From an uncultured Eubacteriales bacterium (GTDB lineage Bacteria > Bacillota > Clostridia > Oscillospirales > Oscillospiraceae), in the NCBI GenBank assembly GCA_902492005.1, contig CABUJV010000003.1, positions 39,916-103,915 on the forward strand: a stretch of DNA of 64,000 bases, in the 5' to 3' direction. The notes beneath the pieces were generated by a model. That model was not told the DNA's origin, made no database searches, and was given only the letters and a program-made list of their open reading frames with translations. Shown in pieces: positions 1-7,970 of this stretch; within the stretch, counting starts at the first letter, position 1; each line of letters starts with the position of its first letter. Made by a program: the position numbers and the translations under genes.

Positions 1-1416
1 GTTTACGGCGTAGACGCCGCTCATGGAGGGTAAAACCCCATCTCTATTCACATAGTAACTGGCCCCGCTGCCGGAGATGGTGTAGCGCTGGGACCGCAGT
101 CCAAAAAAGGTGCGGGCCTTCTCCTTGGAAAAGGACCAGCTCTTCCCCGCCGCGTCGAACACCGTCACGGTAAGCACATTGCCGGTGGGCGTCGTCTCGG
201 TGACCCGAAAATCCACCACGTCGGCGCACAGGTAGTTTTTGGAGTGGAGCAGCTCCTTCAGCTCCTGTTTGGTAAACGTGACGGCCGCGGTGTACTTTTC
301 GATTTGGCTGGCCACATCGGCCTCATAGGGGTCCACGACTCCCTTCAGGTAGGGCATATCCACGTCCGCCCGCCAGACGTTGCCCACGCTCTCGGTCGCG
401 CCGCCGTCGCAGGAAAAGTAAAAGGTCTGGGCCATGCTGCCGCCGTACCAGACGTGTTTTCCCGCTGTCTCCTCTGCCGCCCGGGCGGTGTTCGTCCCCG
501 TCCAGGCCGTGCCGAAGTAGACCTGACAGTCGGTGCTCCCGCAGACATCGAAGCCGTTGGAGCCGTGCTTGTTCCGATTCATGGCCGCATAGGTGCGCGC
601 ACACACCGCCTGCGCCTTCAGCGCCTCCAGCGGCCAGGAGTTGCTCATCTCCCGGGAGATCACGCAGTTCACATAGTCCTCCATGGGCACAAAGTTGACC
701 ACCGTGAGATTTCCTCCGGAGCGGCGCTGGTATTGAAAATCTCCATAGTAGCGGTAGCCCCGGAAGTGGGTAACGGTTTTGACGCCGTCATCCTGGCCGG
801 GGCGGACCACCAGCGAGGCGCCCGTGCCTCCGTCGAACTGGAACAGAATCCGGCTGGTGCCGGTCCGCACCACCGAGACGCCGTTGCTGCTGGTGCCAAC
901 CACTTCAGCTCCCGCCGCGCCCAGGGCGGCCGCCGCGGCGTTGGCCTCGCCGCTGGTGAGATAGGCCCCCGTGCGCACATAGTATATCCCTTCGATCCAG
1001 GCCGGAAACCCGCCGGACACCGAGGCAGCCGCCTGCTGCGCCGCCTCAAAGGTGCCGTACGCCGTCGGGAGCTGAACATGCCAGCAGCCCACCGCAATGT
1101 CGGAGGTGATGGTGTCATAATACCCGGCCCAGTCCCCCACTTTGCCATAATAGACGTTTTGGGTCTTGACCATGGAGATGGCGCTCTCTCCCGTGCTACC
1201 CACCGGACAGAACCGCGCGTCCCCGTCAAAATAGCCGAAACGATAGCCCGTACCCACATCGTTGAGCAGGTTGGCGCCGGGCAGGGCGCTGCTTCCGTAA
1301 AACAGCCCCACCCGTATCACGTCCTGCTCCGCCGCGTCCGCTGCTGAGACTACACCGGACAGACATATGAACGCGGCAAAAAGAATCGCCGCAAATTGTA
1401 TGATTTTTTTGCCCAT
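1..1416 (-). CDS. SpoIID/LytB-domain exported protein (3' end off window)
   Basis: This partial gene encodes at least 472 residues; its C-terminus lies beyond the left edge. The N-terminus (MGKKIIQFAAILFAAFICLS) is a signal peptide ending in a small-residue stretch. The central part carries SpoIID/LytB hallmarks: PMEDYVNCVISREM near residue 243, followed by a tract rich in alanine and arginine (AVCARTYAAMNRNKHG), and CDGGATESVGNVW near residue 336. In SpoIID these segments form the peptidoglycan-binding, glycan-strand lytic transglycosylase domain. The ATG at 1416 is the start. About 150 residues precede the domain; they include a SPOR-like alternation, but I cannot assign them firmly. The upstream promoter looks sigma-A-like rather than sigma-E-like. 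I therefore favour a vegetative cell-wall LytB-like role over true SpoIID, but this is inference. It is divergent from asd. Confidence 0.85.
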   Translation of the reverse strand, partial: MGKKIIQFAAILFAAFICLSGVVSAADAAEQDVIRVGLFYGSSALPGANLLNDVGTGYRFGYFDGDARFCPVGSTGESAISMVKTQNVYYGKVGDWAGYYDTITSDIAVGCWHVQLPTAYGTFEAAQQAAASVSGGFPAWIEGIYYVRTGAYLTSGEANAAAAALGAAGAEVVGTSSNGVSVVRTGTSRILFQFDGGTGASLVVRPGQDDGVKTVTHFRGYRYYGDFQYQRRSGGNLTVVNFVPMEDYVNCVISREMSNSWPLEALKAQAVCARTYAAMNRNKHGSNGFDVCGSTDCQVYFGTAWTGTNTARAAEETAGKHVWYGGSMAQTFYFSCDGGATESVGNVWRADVDMPYLKGVVDPYEADVASQIEKYTAAVTFTKQELKELLHSKNYLCADVVDFRVTETTPTGNVLTVTVFDAAGKSWSFSKEKARTFFGLRSQRYTISGSGASYYVNRDGVLPSMSGVYAVN

Positions 1417-1530
1417 GTGGCCGCTCCATTTCTCTGAATCGCCGGTTTACAGTGGTAAAGAATTGTGTTAGGATATACCAAATATACAAACTCACCGACA
1501 AAATCTTCGCGGGAAAGATCCAGTTTTGTC

Positions 1531-1560
1531 ATTATACTACAGGTTCTGTCCCTCTTTCAA
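1531..1560 (-). promoter_or_regulatory. Sigma-A-like promoter of the SpoIID/LytB gene
   Basis: On the minus strand TTGAAA (1560-1555) and TATAAT (1536-1531) are separated by 18 nt. This predicts a 5' UTR of roughly 108 nt. The remaining intergenic DNA up to asd (1561-1642) should hold the asd promoter. TAGAAT at 1607-1612 is a possible -10, but I find no good -35. Confidence 0.55.
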
Positions 1561-1642
1561 CTGCTGTTTTCTCCGAGGGAGGGGAAACTCTGACCTGCTT
1601 CCGGTATAGAATGGTATTAACGAGACAATGGAGGTCTGCAGC

Positions 1643-2728
1643 ATGGATAAGTACAAGGTTGGCGTGATCGGCGGCACCGGCATGGTCGGACAGCGCTTTG
1701 TGACTCTGATGGAGAACCATCCCTGGTTCGAGCTGAAGGTCATCGCGGCCAGCCCCCGCTCCGCGGGCAAAACCTACGAAGAGGCCGTGAGCGACCGCTG
1801 GGCTATGGATACGCCCATCCCCGAGCAGGCGAAAAAACTGGTGGTGATGAACGCCGAGGCCGACGCCGCTGCCATCGCCGCCCAGGTGGATTTCGTCTTT
1901 TCCGCTGTGGACATGAAGAAAGAGGAAATCAAAACGCTGGAGGAGCAGTACGCCCGGCAGGAGTGTCCGGTGGTCTCCAACAACAGCGCTCACCGCTGGA
2001 CGCCCGACGTGCCCATGGTGATTCCGGAGCTGAACCCCGAGCATATTAAAGTGGTGGAGGCACAGCGAAAGCGACTGGGGATGCGGCGCGGGTTCATCGC
2101 AGTCAAGTCCAACTGCTCCATCCAGAGCTATGTGCCCGCTCTTCATCCCCTGCGCGGCTTCGGCCTGGAGAAGATCCTGGTCTGCACATATCAGGCGATC
2201 TCCGGTGCCGGTAAGACCTTCCAGACGTGGCCGGAGATGGTGGATAATCTGATTCCCTACATCGGCGGCGAAGAGGAGAAGTCTGAGCAGGAGCCCATGA
2301 AGGTCTGGGGCCATGTGGAGAACGGCGTGATCGTCAACGCCGTGAAGCCGGCCATTACGGCTCAATGCCTCCGCGTTCCCGTCTCCAACGGGCACACCGC
2401 TGCGGTTTTCGTGGATTTTGCGAAAAAGCCCCCGATGGACGAAATGAAGGCCATCTGGGCGGAATTTAAGGGCCGCCCCCAGGAGCTCCAGCTCCCCATG
2501 GCCCCCAAGCAGTTCCTGCACTATTTTGAGGAGCCCGACCGCCCTCAGTCCAGGCTGGACCGGGACTTGGAGCGCGGCATGGCCGTGTCCATCGGGCGGC
2601 TCCGCCCCGATACGCAGTACGACTATAAATTTGTCTGCTTGTCTCACAACACACTCCGCGGCGCAGCAGGCGGCGCGGTCGAGCTTGCCGAGCTGCTCTG
2701 CGCTGAGGGGTATATTACAAGGAGGTAA
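1643..2728 (+). CDS. asd: Aspartate-semialdehyde dehydrogenase
   Basis: This is a 361-residue NADP-dependent enzyme that reduces aspartyl-phosphate to aspartate semialdehyde, the branch point to lysine/diaminopimelate, threonine and methionine. The N-terminus has the dinucleotide motif GVIGGTGMVGQRF. The catalytic cysteine is Cys158 in KSNCSIQ. Its length and the sequence SPRSAGKTYEEAV resemble the archaeal/fungal-type Asd more than the proteobacterial form. The ATG at 1643 is preceded by GGAGG (1630-1634) with 8-nt spacing, so the upstream ATG at 1628 is rejected. dapA begins 7 nt after the stop, and dapB follows, forming a lysine/DAP operon. No aspartokinase gene is present in the window. 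Confidence 0.95.
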   Translation: MDKYKVGVIGGTGMVGQRFVTLMENHPWFELKVIAASPRSAGKTYEEAVSDRWAMDTPIPEQAKKLVVMNAEADAAAIAAQVDFVFSAVDMKKEEIKTLEEQYARQECPVVSNNSAHRWTPDVPMVIPELNPEHIKVVEAQRKRLGMRRGFIAVKSNCSIQSYVPALHPLRGFGLEKILVCTYQAISGAGKTFQTWPEMVDNLIPYIGGEEEKSEQEPMKVWGHVENGVIVNAVKPAITAQCLRVPVSNGHTAAVFVDFAKKPPMDEMKAIWAEFKGRPQELQLPMAPKQFLHYFEEPDRPQSRLDRDLERGMAVSIGRLRPDTQYDYKFVCLSHNTLRGAAGGAVELAELLCAEGYITRR

Positions 2729-2735
2729 TCCCCCC

Positions 2736-3626
2736 ATGAGAAACCCTGTATTCACCGGCGCCTGTCCTGCCATTGTCACCCCCTTCGACGCCAGCGGCGC
2801 CGTCAACTATACCGCACTGGAAAAGCTGATTGACCATGTTATCGAGGCCGGTGTGGATGCGATCTGTGTCTGCGGCACTACCGGCGAATGCTCCACCCTC
2901 AGCCTCCGCGAGCACATCGCCGTGGTGGAGCACAGCGTCAAGTACATCAATCACCGGGTCAAGGTCATCGCCGGCGCGGGCAGCAACGACACATCCGCCG
3001 CCGTCTACCTGTCCCAGCACGCGCAGGACTCCGGCGCCGATGCCCTGCTCCATGTCACCCCCTACTACAACAAGTGCTCCCAGGCCGGTCTCATCAAGCA
3101 CTATGAGTACATCGCCGACCGCGTGGAGCTGCCCATCATCCTCTACAACGTTCCCTCCCGTACCGGCGTTTCCTTTACTGCCGAGACCTATCAGGTCCTG
3201 TCTCAGAATCCCCAAATCAACGGCGTCAAGGAGGCCTCCGGCAACTTTTCCCTGCTGGCCCACACCCGCCACCTGTGCGGCGATGATTTCTACGTCTGGT
3301 CGGGCAACGACGACCAGACCGTGCCTATGATGGCCTTGGGCGCCAAGGGCGTCATCTCTGTTGTGGCGAATGTGGCGCCCAAGCTGATGGTGGATATGAC
3401 CCACCTCTGTCTGGCCGGCGACTATGTGTCCGCCTCCAAGCTGCAGATCGAAAATATGGACTTCATCGACGCCCTCTTCCTGGAGGTCAATCCCATTCCC
3501 GTCAAGGCTGCCATGAATCTGATGGGTATGGAGGCCGGCGGGCTGCGTCTGCCTCTGTGCGATATGTCGGAGGGTAATCTGGAAAAAATGAAGGCTGCCA
3601 TGGCCCGCATTGGACTGCTCCGCTGA
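2736..3626 (+). CDS. dapA: 4-hydroxy-tetrahydrodipicolinate synthase
   Basis: This is a 296-residue TIM-barrel class I aldolase that condenses pyruvate with aspartate semialdehyde, the first committed step of diaminopimelate and lysine synthesis. It has the substrate loop GTTGE (47-51), the tyrosines of YYN (110-111), Tyr137 in YNVPSRTG and the Schiff-base lysine Lys165 in GVKEASG. Length is normal for the family. A strong SD, GGAGGT (2721-2726), supports the ATG at 2736; an in-frame extension upstream overlaps asd and is spurious. It is co-oriented with asd and dapB, separated from dapB by a perfect stem-loop. Confidence 0.96.
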   Translation: MRNPVFTGACPAIVTPFDASGAVNYTALEKLIDHVIEAGVDAICVCGTTGECSTLSLREHIAVVEHSVKYINHRVKVIAGAGSNDTSAAVYLSQHAQDSGADALLHVTPYYNKCSQAGLIKHYEYIADRVELPIILYNVPSRTGVSFTAETYQVLSQNPQINGVKEASGNFSLLAHTRHLCGDDFYVWSGNDDQTVPMMALGAKGVISVVANVAPKLMVDMTHLCLAGDYVSASKLQIENMDFIDALFLEVNPIPVKAAMNLMGMEAGGLRLPLCDMSEGNLEKMKAAMARIGLLR

Positions 3627-3642
3627 GGATCGGAAAAACGCC

Positions 3643-3675
3643 CTGTGGGGCGGCCCGCTGCGGGCCGCCCCACAG
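3643..3675 (+). other. 15-bp perfect stem-loop between dapA and dapB
   Basis: Arms 3643-3657 and 3661-3675 pair perfectly around a CTG loop. The stem is almost all G+C. No U-tract follows (the next bases are CCATAT), so it is not a classical terminator. It could stabilise the asd-dapA transcript or weaken read-through into dapB. Confidence 0.8.
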
Positions 3676-3698
3676 CCATATAGATCGCGGAAAGGACT

Positions 3699-4478
3699 GT
3701 GAAAATCAGAATGCTCAGACTTATTATTTCCGGCTGCAACGGCCACATGGGCCGCATCGTCTCCGCCCTCTGCGAGACTGCTCCGGATCTCACCGCTGCC
3801 GCCGGCTTTGATCTTCTGGGAACTGCCGACCGGGAATTCCCCGTCTTCTCCTCCCCCGCTGAATTTTCCGGCGAGGCCGACGTAGTCGTGGACTTCTCCA
3901 GCACCGCCGCTCTTACCCCTCTGCTGGCCTTCTGCGTGGCCAGAAAGCTCCCTCTCGTGCTGTGTACCACCGGCTTCAGCGAGGCACAGCTCGTTGAGAT
4001 TGAATTGGCAGCCGCAGCCATCCCCATCTTCCGCTCCGCCAACATGTCCCTGGGCGTCAGCGTCCTCCAGGCCCTGGTCAAAAAGGCCGCCGCTGTCCTG
4101 GAGGACTATGACATTGAGATTGTAGAGCGTCACCACAGCCGCAAGGTGGATGCCCCCAGCGGCACGGCCCTCATGCTGGCCGATGCCGCGGCCTCCGCGC
4201 GGTCCCTGCCGTCAGAATATATCTATGCCCGCCACAGCGTCCGCCGGCCCAGAGGCCGCGATGAGATCGGGATCTCCTCTGTGCGGGGCGGAACCATCGT
4301 AGGGGAGCACGAGGTCATCTTTGCTGGGCGGGACGAAGTGATTGAGCTGCGCCATTCCGCCCAATCCCGGGAAATCTTTGCCAGCGGCGCGCTCCAGGCG
4401 GCGCGTTTTTTGGCCGTGCCCGGACGCCGGCCCGGATTCTACAACATGTCGGATCTGGTCGCCTCTGTCACAGAGTAA
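3699..4478 (+). CDS. dapB: 4-hydroxy-tetrahydrodipicolinate reductase
   Basis: This 259-residue reductase uses NAD(P)H in the second step of the diaminopimelate pathway. It has the Rossmann motif GCNGHMG near the N-terminus and the STAA and CTTGF segments. It also has NMSLGVSV and the signature ERHHSRKVDAPSGTALM, with the catalytic histidine pair and lysine. Start choice is uncertain. GTG 3699 lies only 3 nt from an AAAGG tract, while ATG 3711 lies 15 nt from it; neither spacing is ideal. The product differs by only four residues. The gene is third in asd-dapA-dapB and is closed by a strong terminator. Confidence 0.94.
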   Translation: MKIRMLRLIISGCNGHMGRIVSALCETAPDLTAAAGFDLLGTADREFPVFSSPAEFSGEADVVVDFSSTAALTPLLAFCVARKLPLVLCTTGFSEAQLVEIELAAAAIPIFRSANMSLGVSVLQALVKKAAAVLEDYDIEIVERHHSRKVDAPSGTALMLADAAASARSLPSEYIYARHSVRRPRGRDEIGISSVRGGTIVGEHEVIFAGRDEVIELRHSAQSREIFASGALQAARFLAVPGRRPGFYNMSDLVASVTE

Positions 4479-4515
4479 AAAAGAGCTCCGGCCCCGTGAG
4501 GGCCGGAGCTCTTTT
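4477..4515. terminator. Bidirectional terminator, dapB / AI-2E permease
   Basis: The stem 4481-4494 pairs perfectly with 4500-4513 around CGTGA. It has an A-run on the left and TTTT on the right, so it can terminate both convergent transcripts. It overlaps the dapB stop and abuts the stop of the minus-strand permease gene. Confidence 0.85.
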
Positions 4516-5630
4516 CAGTTTTCTTCTTCTGATCCTCTGCCTGTGGGCAGCGGATTTCCGTCTGCATCGATGCCCTTGCTCTCCAGCCTGGCGTTGGTCC
4601 ACTCCCGCACCAGGGAGTAGAGCACCGCAAAGGTTGGGACGCCCAGCAGCATCCCAGGGAAACCGAACAGCCCGCCGCCGACCACGATGGCGACCAGCAC
4701 CCAGATGGCGGACAGGCCCGTGCTGTCTCCCAAAATCTTGGGCCCCAGGATATTACCGTCGAACTGCTGCAGCGCAATGACCAACACGCCGAAGCGCAGA
4801 GCGGCCCACGGGTCCACGATGAGCAGGATCATAACACAGGGCACAGCCCCAATGATGGGGCCGAAGAACGGGATGATGTTGGTGGCGCCCACGACCACGC
4901 TGACCAGGACGGGATAGGGGATGCGGAAAATCATCGTCAGAACGAAGCAGAGCGCTCCGATGATCGCAGAGTCGATGAGCTTACCGTTGATAAAGCCCAC
5001 AAATACCCCGTTCGCTCTGGAGCAGACACTGAGGAAGCGCTCGGCGCTGGTCTTTGGCGCGATGGCGTAGGTGAGCTTTTTCAGCTGCGGCAACAGCCGC
5101 CCCTTTCCCGCCAGCATATAGATGGAGGAGATGAGCGCGGTAATCGCCGTGACCACACCGTTTCCCACGGCCACGCCGAAATTCAGGATCTTCGGCATGG
5201 CATCGGAGGCCAGACGGGTGATCTTGTTCATCAGCTCCTGATAAGAGATCACCAGGTCGGTGATTCCCTCACCCTCCAGATGGAACTGGGCGATGAGGGA
5301 CTGTACCAGAGTGTTGAGCTGCTCCAGATAGGTCTGCATATTGATCATCAGGTCTGTGATGCTCTGTACGACCTGGGGTATGATCAGATTGAGCAGGATG
5401 GACAGAGCGGCCACACCCAGCAGGTAGACCGTAACGATGGACAGTCCCCGCCGGTAGCGGAGGTCCCGATAAAGGGTACGCTCAAAAAAGCACATGGGCG
5501 AGTTGAGCAGGTATGCGATGACAAACCCCGTGATAAAGGGCATAAACACCCCCATCACCATGTTGATCTTTGCCCGCACCTCGTCAAAACGGTAGAGGGC
5601 AAAAAAGAAGGTAATGCCCAGCAGCACCAC
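4515..5630 (-). CDS. AI-2E (PerM/YtvI) family membrane permease
   Basis: The protein has at least 371 residues with about eight hydrophobic segments. The family arrangement is visible: two N-terminal helices (ITGFVIAYLLNSP), a long amphipathic periplasmic-type segment (about residues 75-140), then the conserved C-terminal half. That half contains NIIPFFGPIIGAVPC and the FDGNILGPKILGDSTGLSAIWVL motif typical of these transporters. Substrates vary in the family (AI-2 export, Na+/H+ antiport, sporulation roles), so none is assigned. The start is odd. GTG 5630 has no SD. The reading frame is open upstream to an ATT codon at 5687, which has GGAAAGGGG just before it, while ATG 5691 next to that SD is in another frame. 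The true N-terminus is probably longer (adding AIKKKPWPLDSKTVSNLI). Confidence 0.85.
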   Translation of the reverse strand: MVLLGITFFFALYRFDEVRAKINMVMGVFMPFITGFVIAYLLNSPMCFFERTLYRDLRYRRGLSIVTVYLLGVAALSILLNLIIPQVVQSITDLMINMQTYLEQLNTLVQSLIAQFHLEGEGITDLVISYQELMNKITRLASDAMPKILNFGVAVGNGVVTAITALISSIYMLAGKGRLLPQLKKLTYAIAPKTSAERFLSVCSRANGVFVGFINGKLIDSAIIGALCFVLTMIFRIPYPVLVSVVVGATNIIPFFGPIIGAVPCVMILLIVDPWAALRFGVLVIALQQFDGNILGPKILGDSTGLSAIWVLVAIVVGGGLFGFPGMLLGVPTFAVLYSLVREWTNARLESKGIDADGNPLPTGRGSEEEN

Positions 5631-5789
5631 AATCAGGTTGGATACGGTCTTGGAGTCCAGAGGCCAGGGCTTCTTTTTGATGGCAATCCATCCCCTTTCC
5701 GGGTGTTCATTGGAGCTGTGCCCATTGTACCATGTCTGTCGGATAAAGTCTAATGCATCTTCTTATAAATATGTTTAATCTTTTATGAA

Positions 5790-5831
5790 GATTCTAGCGG
5801 CCCGGAGCCGATGCTCCGGGCCGCTAGAATC
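5790..5831 (-). other. 19-bp perfect stem-loop directly after tyrS
   Basis: Arms 5790-5808 and 5813-5831 are perfectly complementary around a 4-nt loop and begin at the base next to the tyrS stop codon. On the minus strand the sequence after the hairpin (TTCATAAAAG) is not a U-tract. It is probably the tyrS transcript end or a 3' stability element. Confidence 0.75.
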
Positions 5832-7058
5832 CTATTCCGCCACCGCCCGGTGGAATACCTTTTTACCCTTTTTCAGCATGAGGCCGTCCCCTCCAAACTG
5901 CTCCACAGCAAAGACGGCGGAGGGGTCGGAGACCTTCTCTCCATTGACGGTCAGACCGCCCTGCTGGACCAGGCGGCGGGCCTCGCCCTTCGAAGCTGTC
6001 AAGCCGCACTTGACCATCAGATCCAGCGCGCCGATCCTGCCGCCGGTAAAATCTCCGGCCGTCAGCGTGGTCGTCGGCATGTGCGCCTTGTCCCCGCCGT
6101 CGGCAAACAGGGCGCGGGCCGCATCCTGGGCCTTCTGCGCCTCCGCCTCGCTGTGGACCTGCTTGGTCAGCTCGAAGGCCAGAATTTCCTTGGCGCGGTT
6201 GAGCTGCTCACCCTGCCAATGATCCATCTCGTCGATCTGCTCCAAGGGCAGGAAGGTCAGCATGCGCAGACACTTAAGCACGTCGGCGTCGCCCACGTTG
6301 CGCCAGTATTGGTAGAAATCATAGGGGCTGGTCTTCTCCGGGTCCAGCCACACGGCGCCGGACTGCGTCTTGCCCATCTTCTTGCCCTCGGAGGTGAGGA
6401 GCAGGGTGATGGTCATAGCGTAGGCGTCCTTGCCCAGCTTGCGCCGGATGAGCTCCGTGCCGCCCAGCATGTTGGACCACTGGTCGTCGCCGCCGCACTG
6501 CATGTTGCATCCCACAGTCTGGAACATATGGTAGAAATCATAGCTCTGCATAATCATATAATTGAATTCCAGGAACGAAAGACCCTTCTCCATGCGCTGC
6601 TTATAGCACTCGGCCCGCAGCATATTGTTGACGGAGAAGCAGGCCCCCACCTCCCGGAGCAGCTCCACGTAATTGAGCTTCATCAGCCAGTCGGCGTTAT
6701 TGAGCATCAGGGCCTTGCCCTCAGAAAAGTCAATAAATTTGCTCATCTGCCTCTTGAAGCAGTCGCAGTTGTGCTGAATGGTCTCCGGCGTCATCATGGT
6801 ACGCATATCGGTGCGTCCGGAGGGGTCTCCGATCATGCCCGTACCCCCGCCCACCAGGGCGATAGGCCGGTTGCCCGCCTGCTGGAGCCGCTTCATCAGA
6901 CACAGCGCCATAAAATGCCCCACATGGAGGGAATCCGCCGTGGGATCAAAGCCGATATAAAAGGTGGCCTTTCCATTGTTTATGAGTTCCTTGATCTCCT
7001 CCTCGTCGGTCACCTGCGCAATAAGGCCCCGGGCCTTCAATTCGTCGTAAATGGTCAT
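5832..7058 (-). CDS. tyrS: Tyrosyl-tRNA synthetase
   Basis: This 408-residue class I synthetase charges tRNA-Tyr. The HIGH-type motif is HVGH (45-48), after YIGFDPTADSL. The KMSKS-type loop is KMGKT near residue 227. The C-terminal S4 RNA-binding domain contains GEARRLVQQGGLTVNGEKV. The length is that of the TyrRS family with an S4 tail. ATG 7058 has an AAGGAG SD. Expression is controlled by a tyrosine-specific T-box leader, and a perfect stem-loop follows the stop codon. Confidence 0.97.
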   Translation of the reverse strand: MTIYDELKARGLIAQVTDEEEIKELINNGKATFYIGFDPTADSLHVGHFMALCLMKRLQQAGNRPIALVGGGTGMIGDPSGRTDMRTMMTPETIQHNCDCFKRQMSKFIDFSEGKALMLNNADWLMKLNYVELLREVGACFSVNNMLRAECYKQRMEKGLSFLEFNYMIMQSYDFYHMFQTVGCNMQCGGDDQWSNMLGGTELIRRKLGKDAYAMTITLLLTSEGKKMGKTQSGAVWLDPEKTSPYDFYQYWRNVGDADVLKCLRMLTFLPLEQIDEMDHWQGEQLNRAKEILAFELTKQVHSEAEAQKAQDAARALFADGGDKAHMPTTTLTAGDFTGGRIGALDLMVKCGLTASKGEARRLVQQGGLTVNGEKVSDPSAVFAVEQFGGDGLMLKKGKKVFHRAVAE

Positions 7059-7156
7059 CGGTCATTCTCCTTACTTCGATTTTTGTGGACTGCCCAGGCG
7101 GTCTCCACCGCCCGGGCTGCTTGTCTGGGAGGGATTCCTCCATCCTCCCAATACAC

Positions 7157-7423
7157 AAAAAACACCCCCTGTCCCGTCGGACAGAGGGCGTCGAAAACGC
7201 GGTACCACCTCTGGTTCGCTCCCTCCCTCGCGGGCGGGGCCTCACGCCGTGCCATCACACGACCGCGCTGTAACGGGCGCTTCCCGACTCACCCTACTGC
7301 TCTCGGTTCAGGCGGCCGCTCCGAGGGGTATTCACGGCCGGCCCCTCTCCCCCTTCCACCAAGCCGGGGGCTCCCTGGGCAGGCAGCCATGCCGCTACTC
7401 TTCCTCATCCTTGCGTTGTATGT
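7157..7423 (-). promoter_or_regulatory. T-box leader with tyrosine specifier, controlling tyrS
   Basis: Read on the minus strand, the leader begins just after the promoter with the Stem I segment GATGAGGAAGAGTAG (about 7408-7393). The specifier loop reads GTGAATACC, with the Tyr codon UAC at 7330-7328. The conserved antiterminator box AGGTGGTACCGCG is at 7210-7198. A terminator hairpin (CCCTCTGTCC paired with GGACAGGGG, about 7189-7165) and a T-run (about 7162-7157) follow. Uncharged tRNA-Tyr should bind and favour antitermination. The specifier matches the downstream gene. Confidence 0.93.
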
Positions 7424-7429
7424 GACGGC

Positions 7430-7458
7430 ATTCTAGCATACGCCGCCTCAATTGTCAA
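7430..7458 (-). promoter_or_regulatory. Sigma-A promoter of tyrS
   Basis: TTGACA (7458-7453) and TAGAAT (7435-7430) are separated by exactly 17 nt on the minus strand. The predicted transcript starts near 7423, right at the T-box 5' end. The -35 overlaps the stop codon of the upstream gene. Confidence 0.88.
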
Positions 7459-7970
7459 CCAAAATTTCTCCATGCCACTCCGGGATTGGCCTCCAGCACC
7501 AGCCGCTCAAACCGTTTTTCCTCCTCGGCGGAGCCAAACGCCCGTCTGGGCAATAAAATATAGCTCTCCTTCCCCTCAAAGAGGAAATAAAAGTCTCTGT
7601 TCCGCCAGACCTTTGATACCCGCCAGTCCAGCAGCACGGCGGTCTCACTGTCCTGCCGGGCGATGTCCTCCCCGGTGAAGCGGAACCGGATGTCCCGGTG
7701 CAGCATCGGGTCCCGGTCAAAGATGCGGCCGGGCTTGAGCAGATATTGATACAGGCTGTAGACCGCCAGCATCACCGCCAGCACGAGGATCATGGTACAC
7801 AGGAAACTTACCCGCTCCATCAGCAGCGCCATCACCACCGAGAGGGCCAGCGCCACGGCAATGACCAGAAGCGGTACCCAGCTCACCAGATGGCGTTTGC
7901 GCAGATAGAACCGCAACGCCCGGACATACTCACTCCGGGAGAGCCGGAAGGCAACCTCGATTCCCATCAT
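7455..7970 (-). CDS. YcxB-like membrane protein
   Basis: This 171-residue protein has two adjacent hydrophobic helices at about residues 29-52 and 58-77. A soluble C-terminal domain follows with the pattern RFTGEDIARQDSETAVLLDWRVSKVW and FYFLFEGKESYILLPRRAF, as in the YcxB-like family. That family has no established function. Its ATG overlaps the recN stop by four bases (ATGA type), so it is translationally coupled to recN and is the last gene of the long minus-strand operon. The recN coupling does not by itself imply a repair role. Confidence 0.75.
   Translation of the reverse strand: MMGIEVAFRLSRSEYVRALRFYLRKRHLVSWVPLLVIAVALALSVVMALLMERVSFLCTMILVLAVMLAVYSLYQYLLKPGRIFDRDPMLHRDIRFRFTGEDIARQDSETAVLLDWRVSKVWRNRDFYFLFEGKESYILLPRRAFGSAEEEKRFERLVLEANPGVAWRNFG

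Noticed and set aside
1628..1642. Earlier in-frame ATG for asd
   Set aside because: ATG 1628 overlaps the SD itself (GGAGG at 1630-1634), which correctly positions ATG 1643.
5811..7436. 541-residue plus-strand frame opposite tyrS and its leader
   Set aside because: It reads through the antisense of tyrS and the T-box, which are certain on the minus strand.
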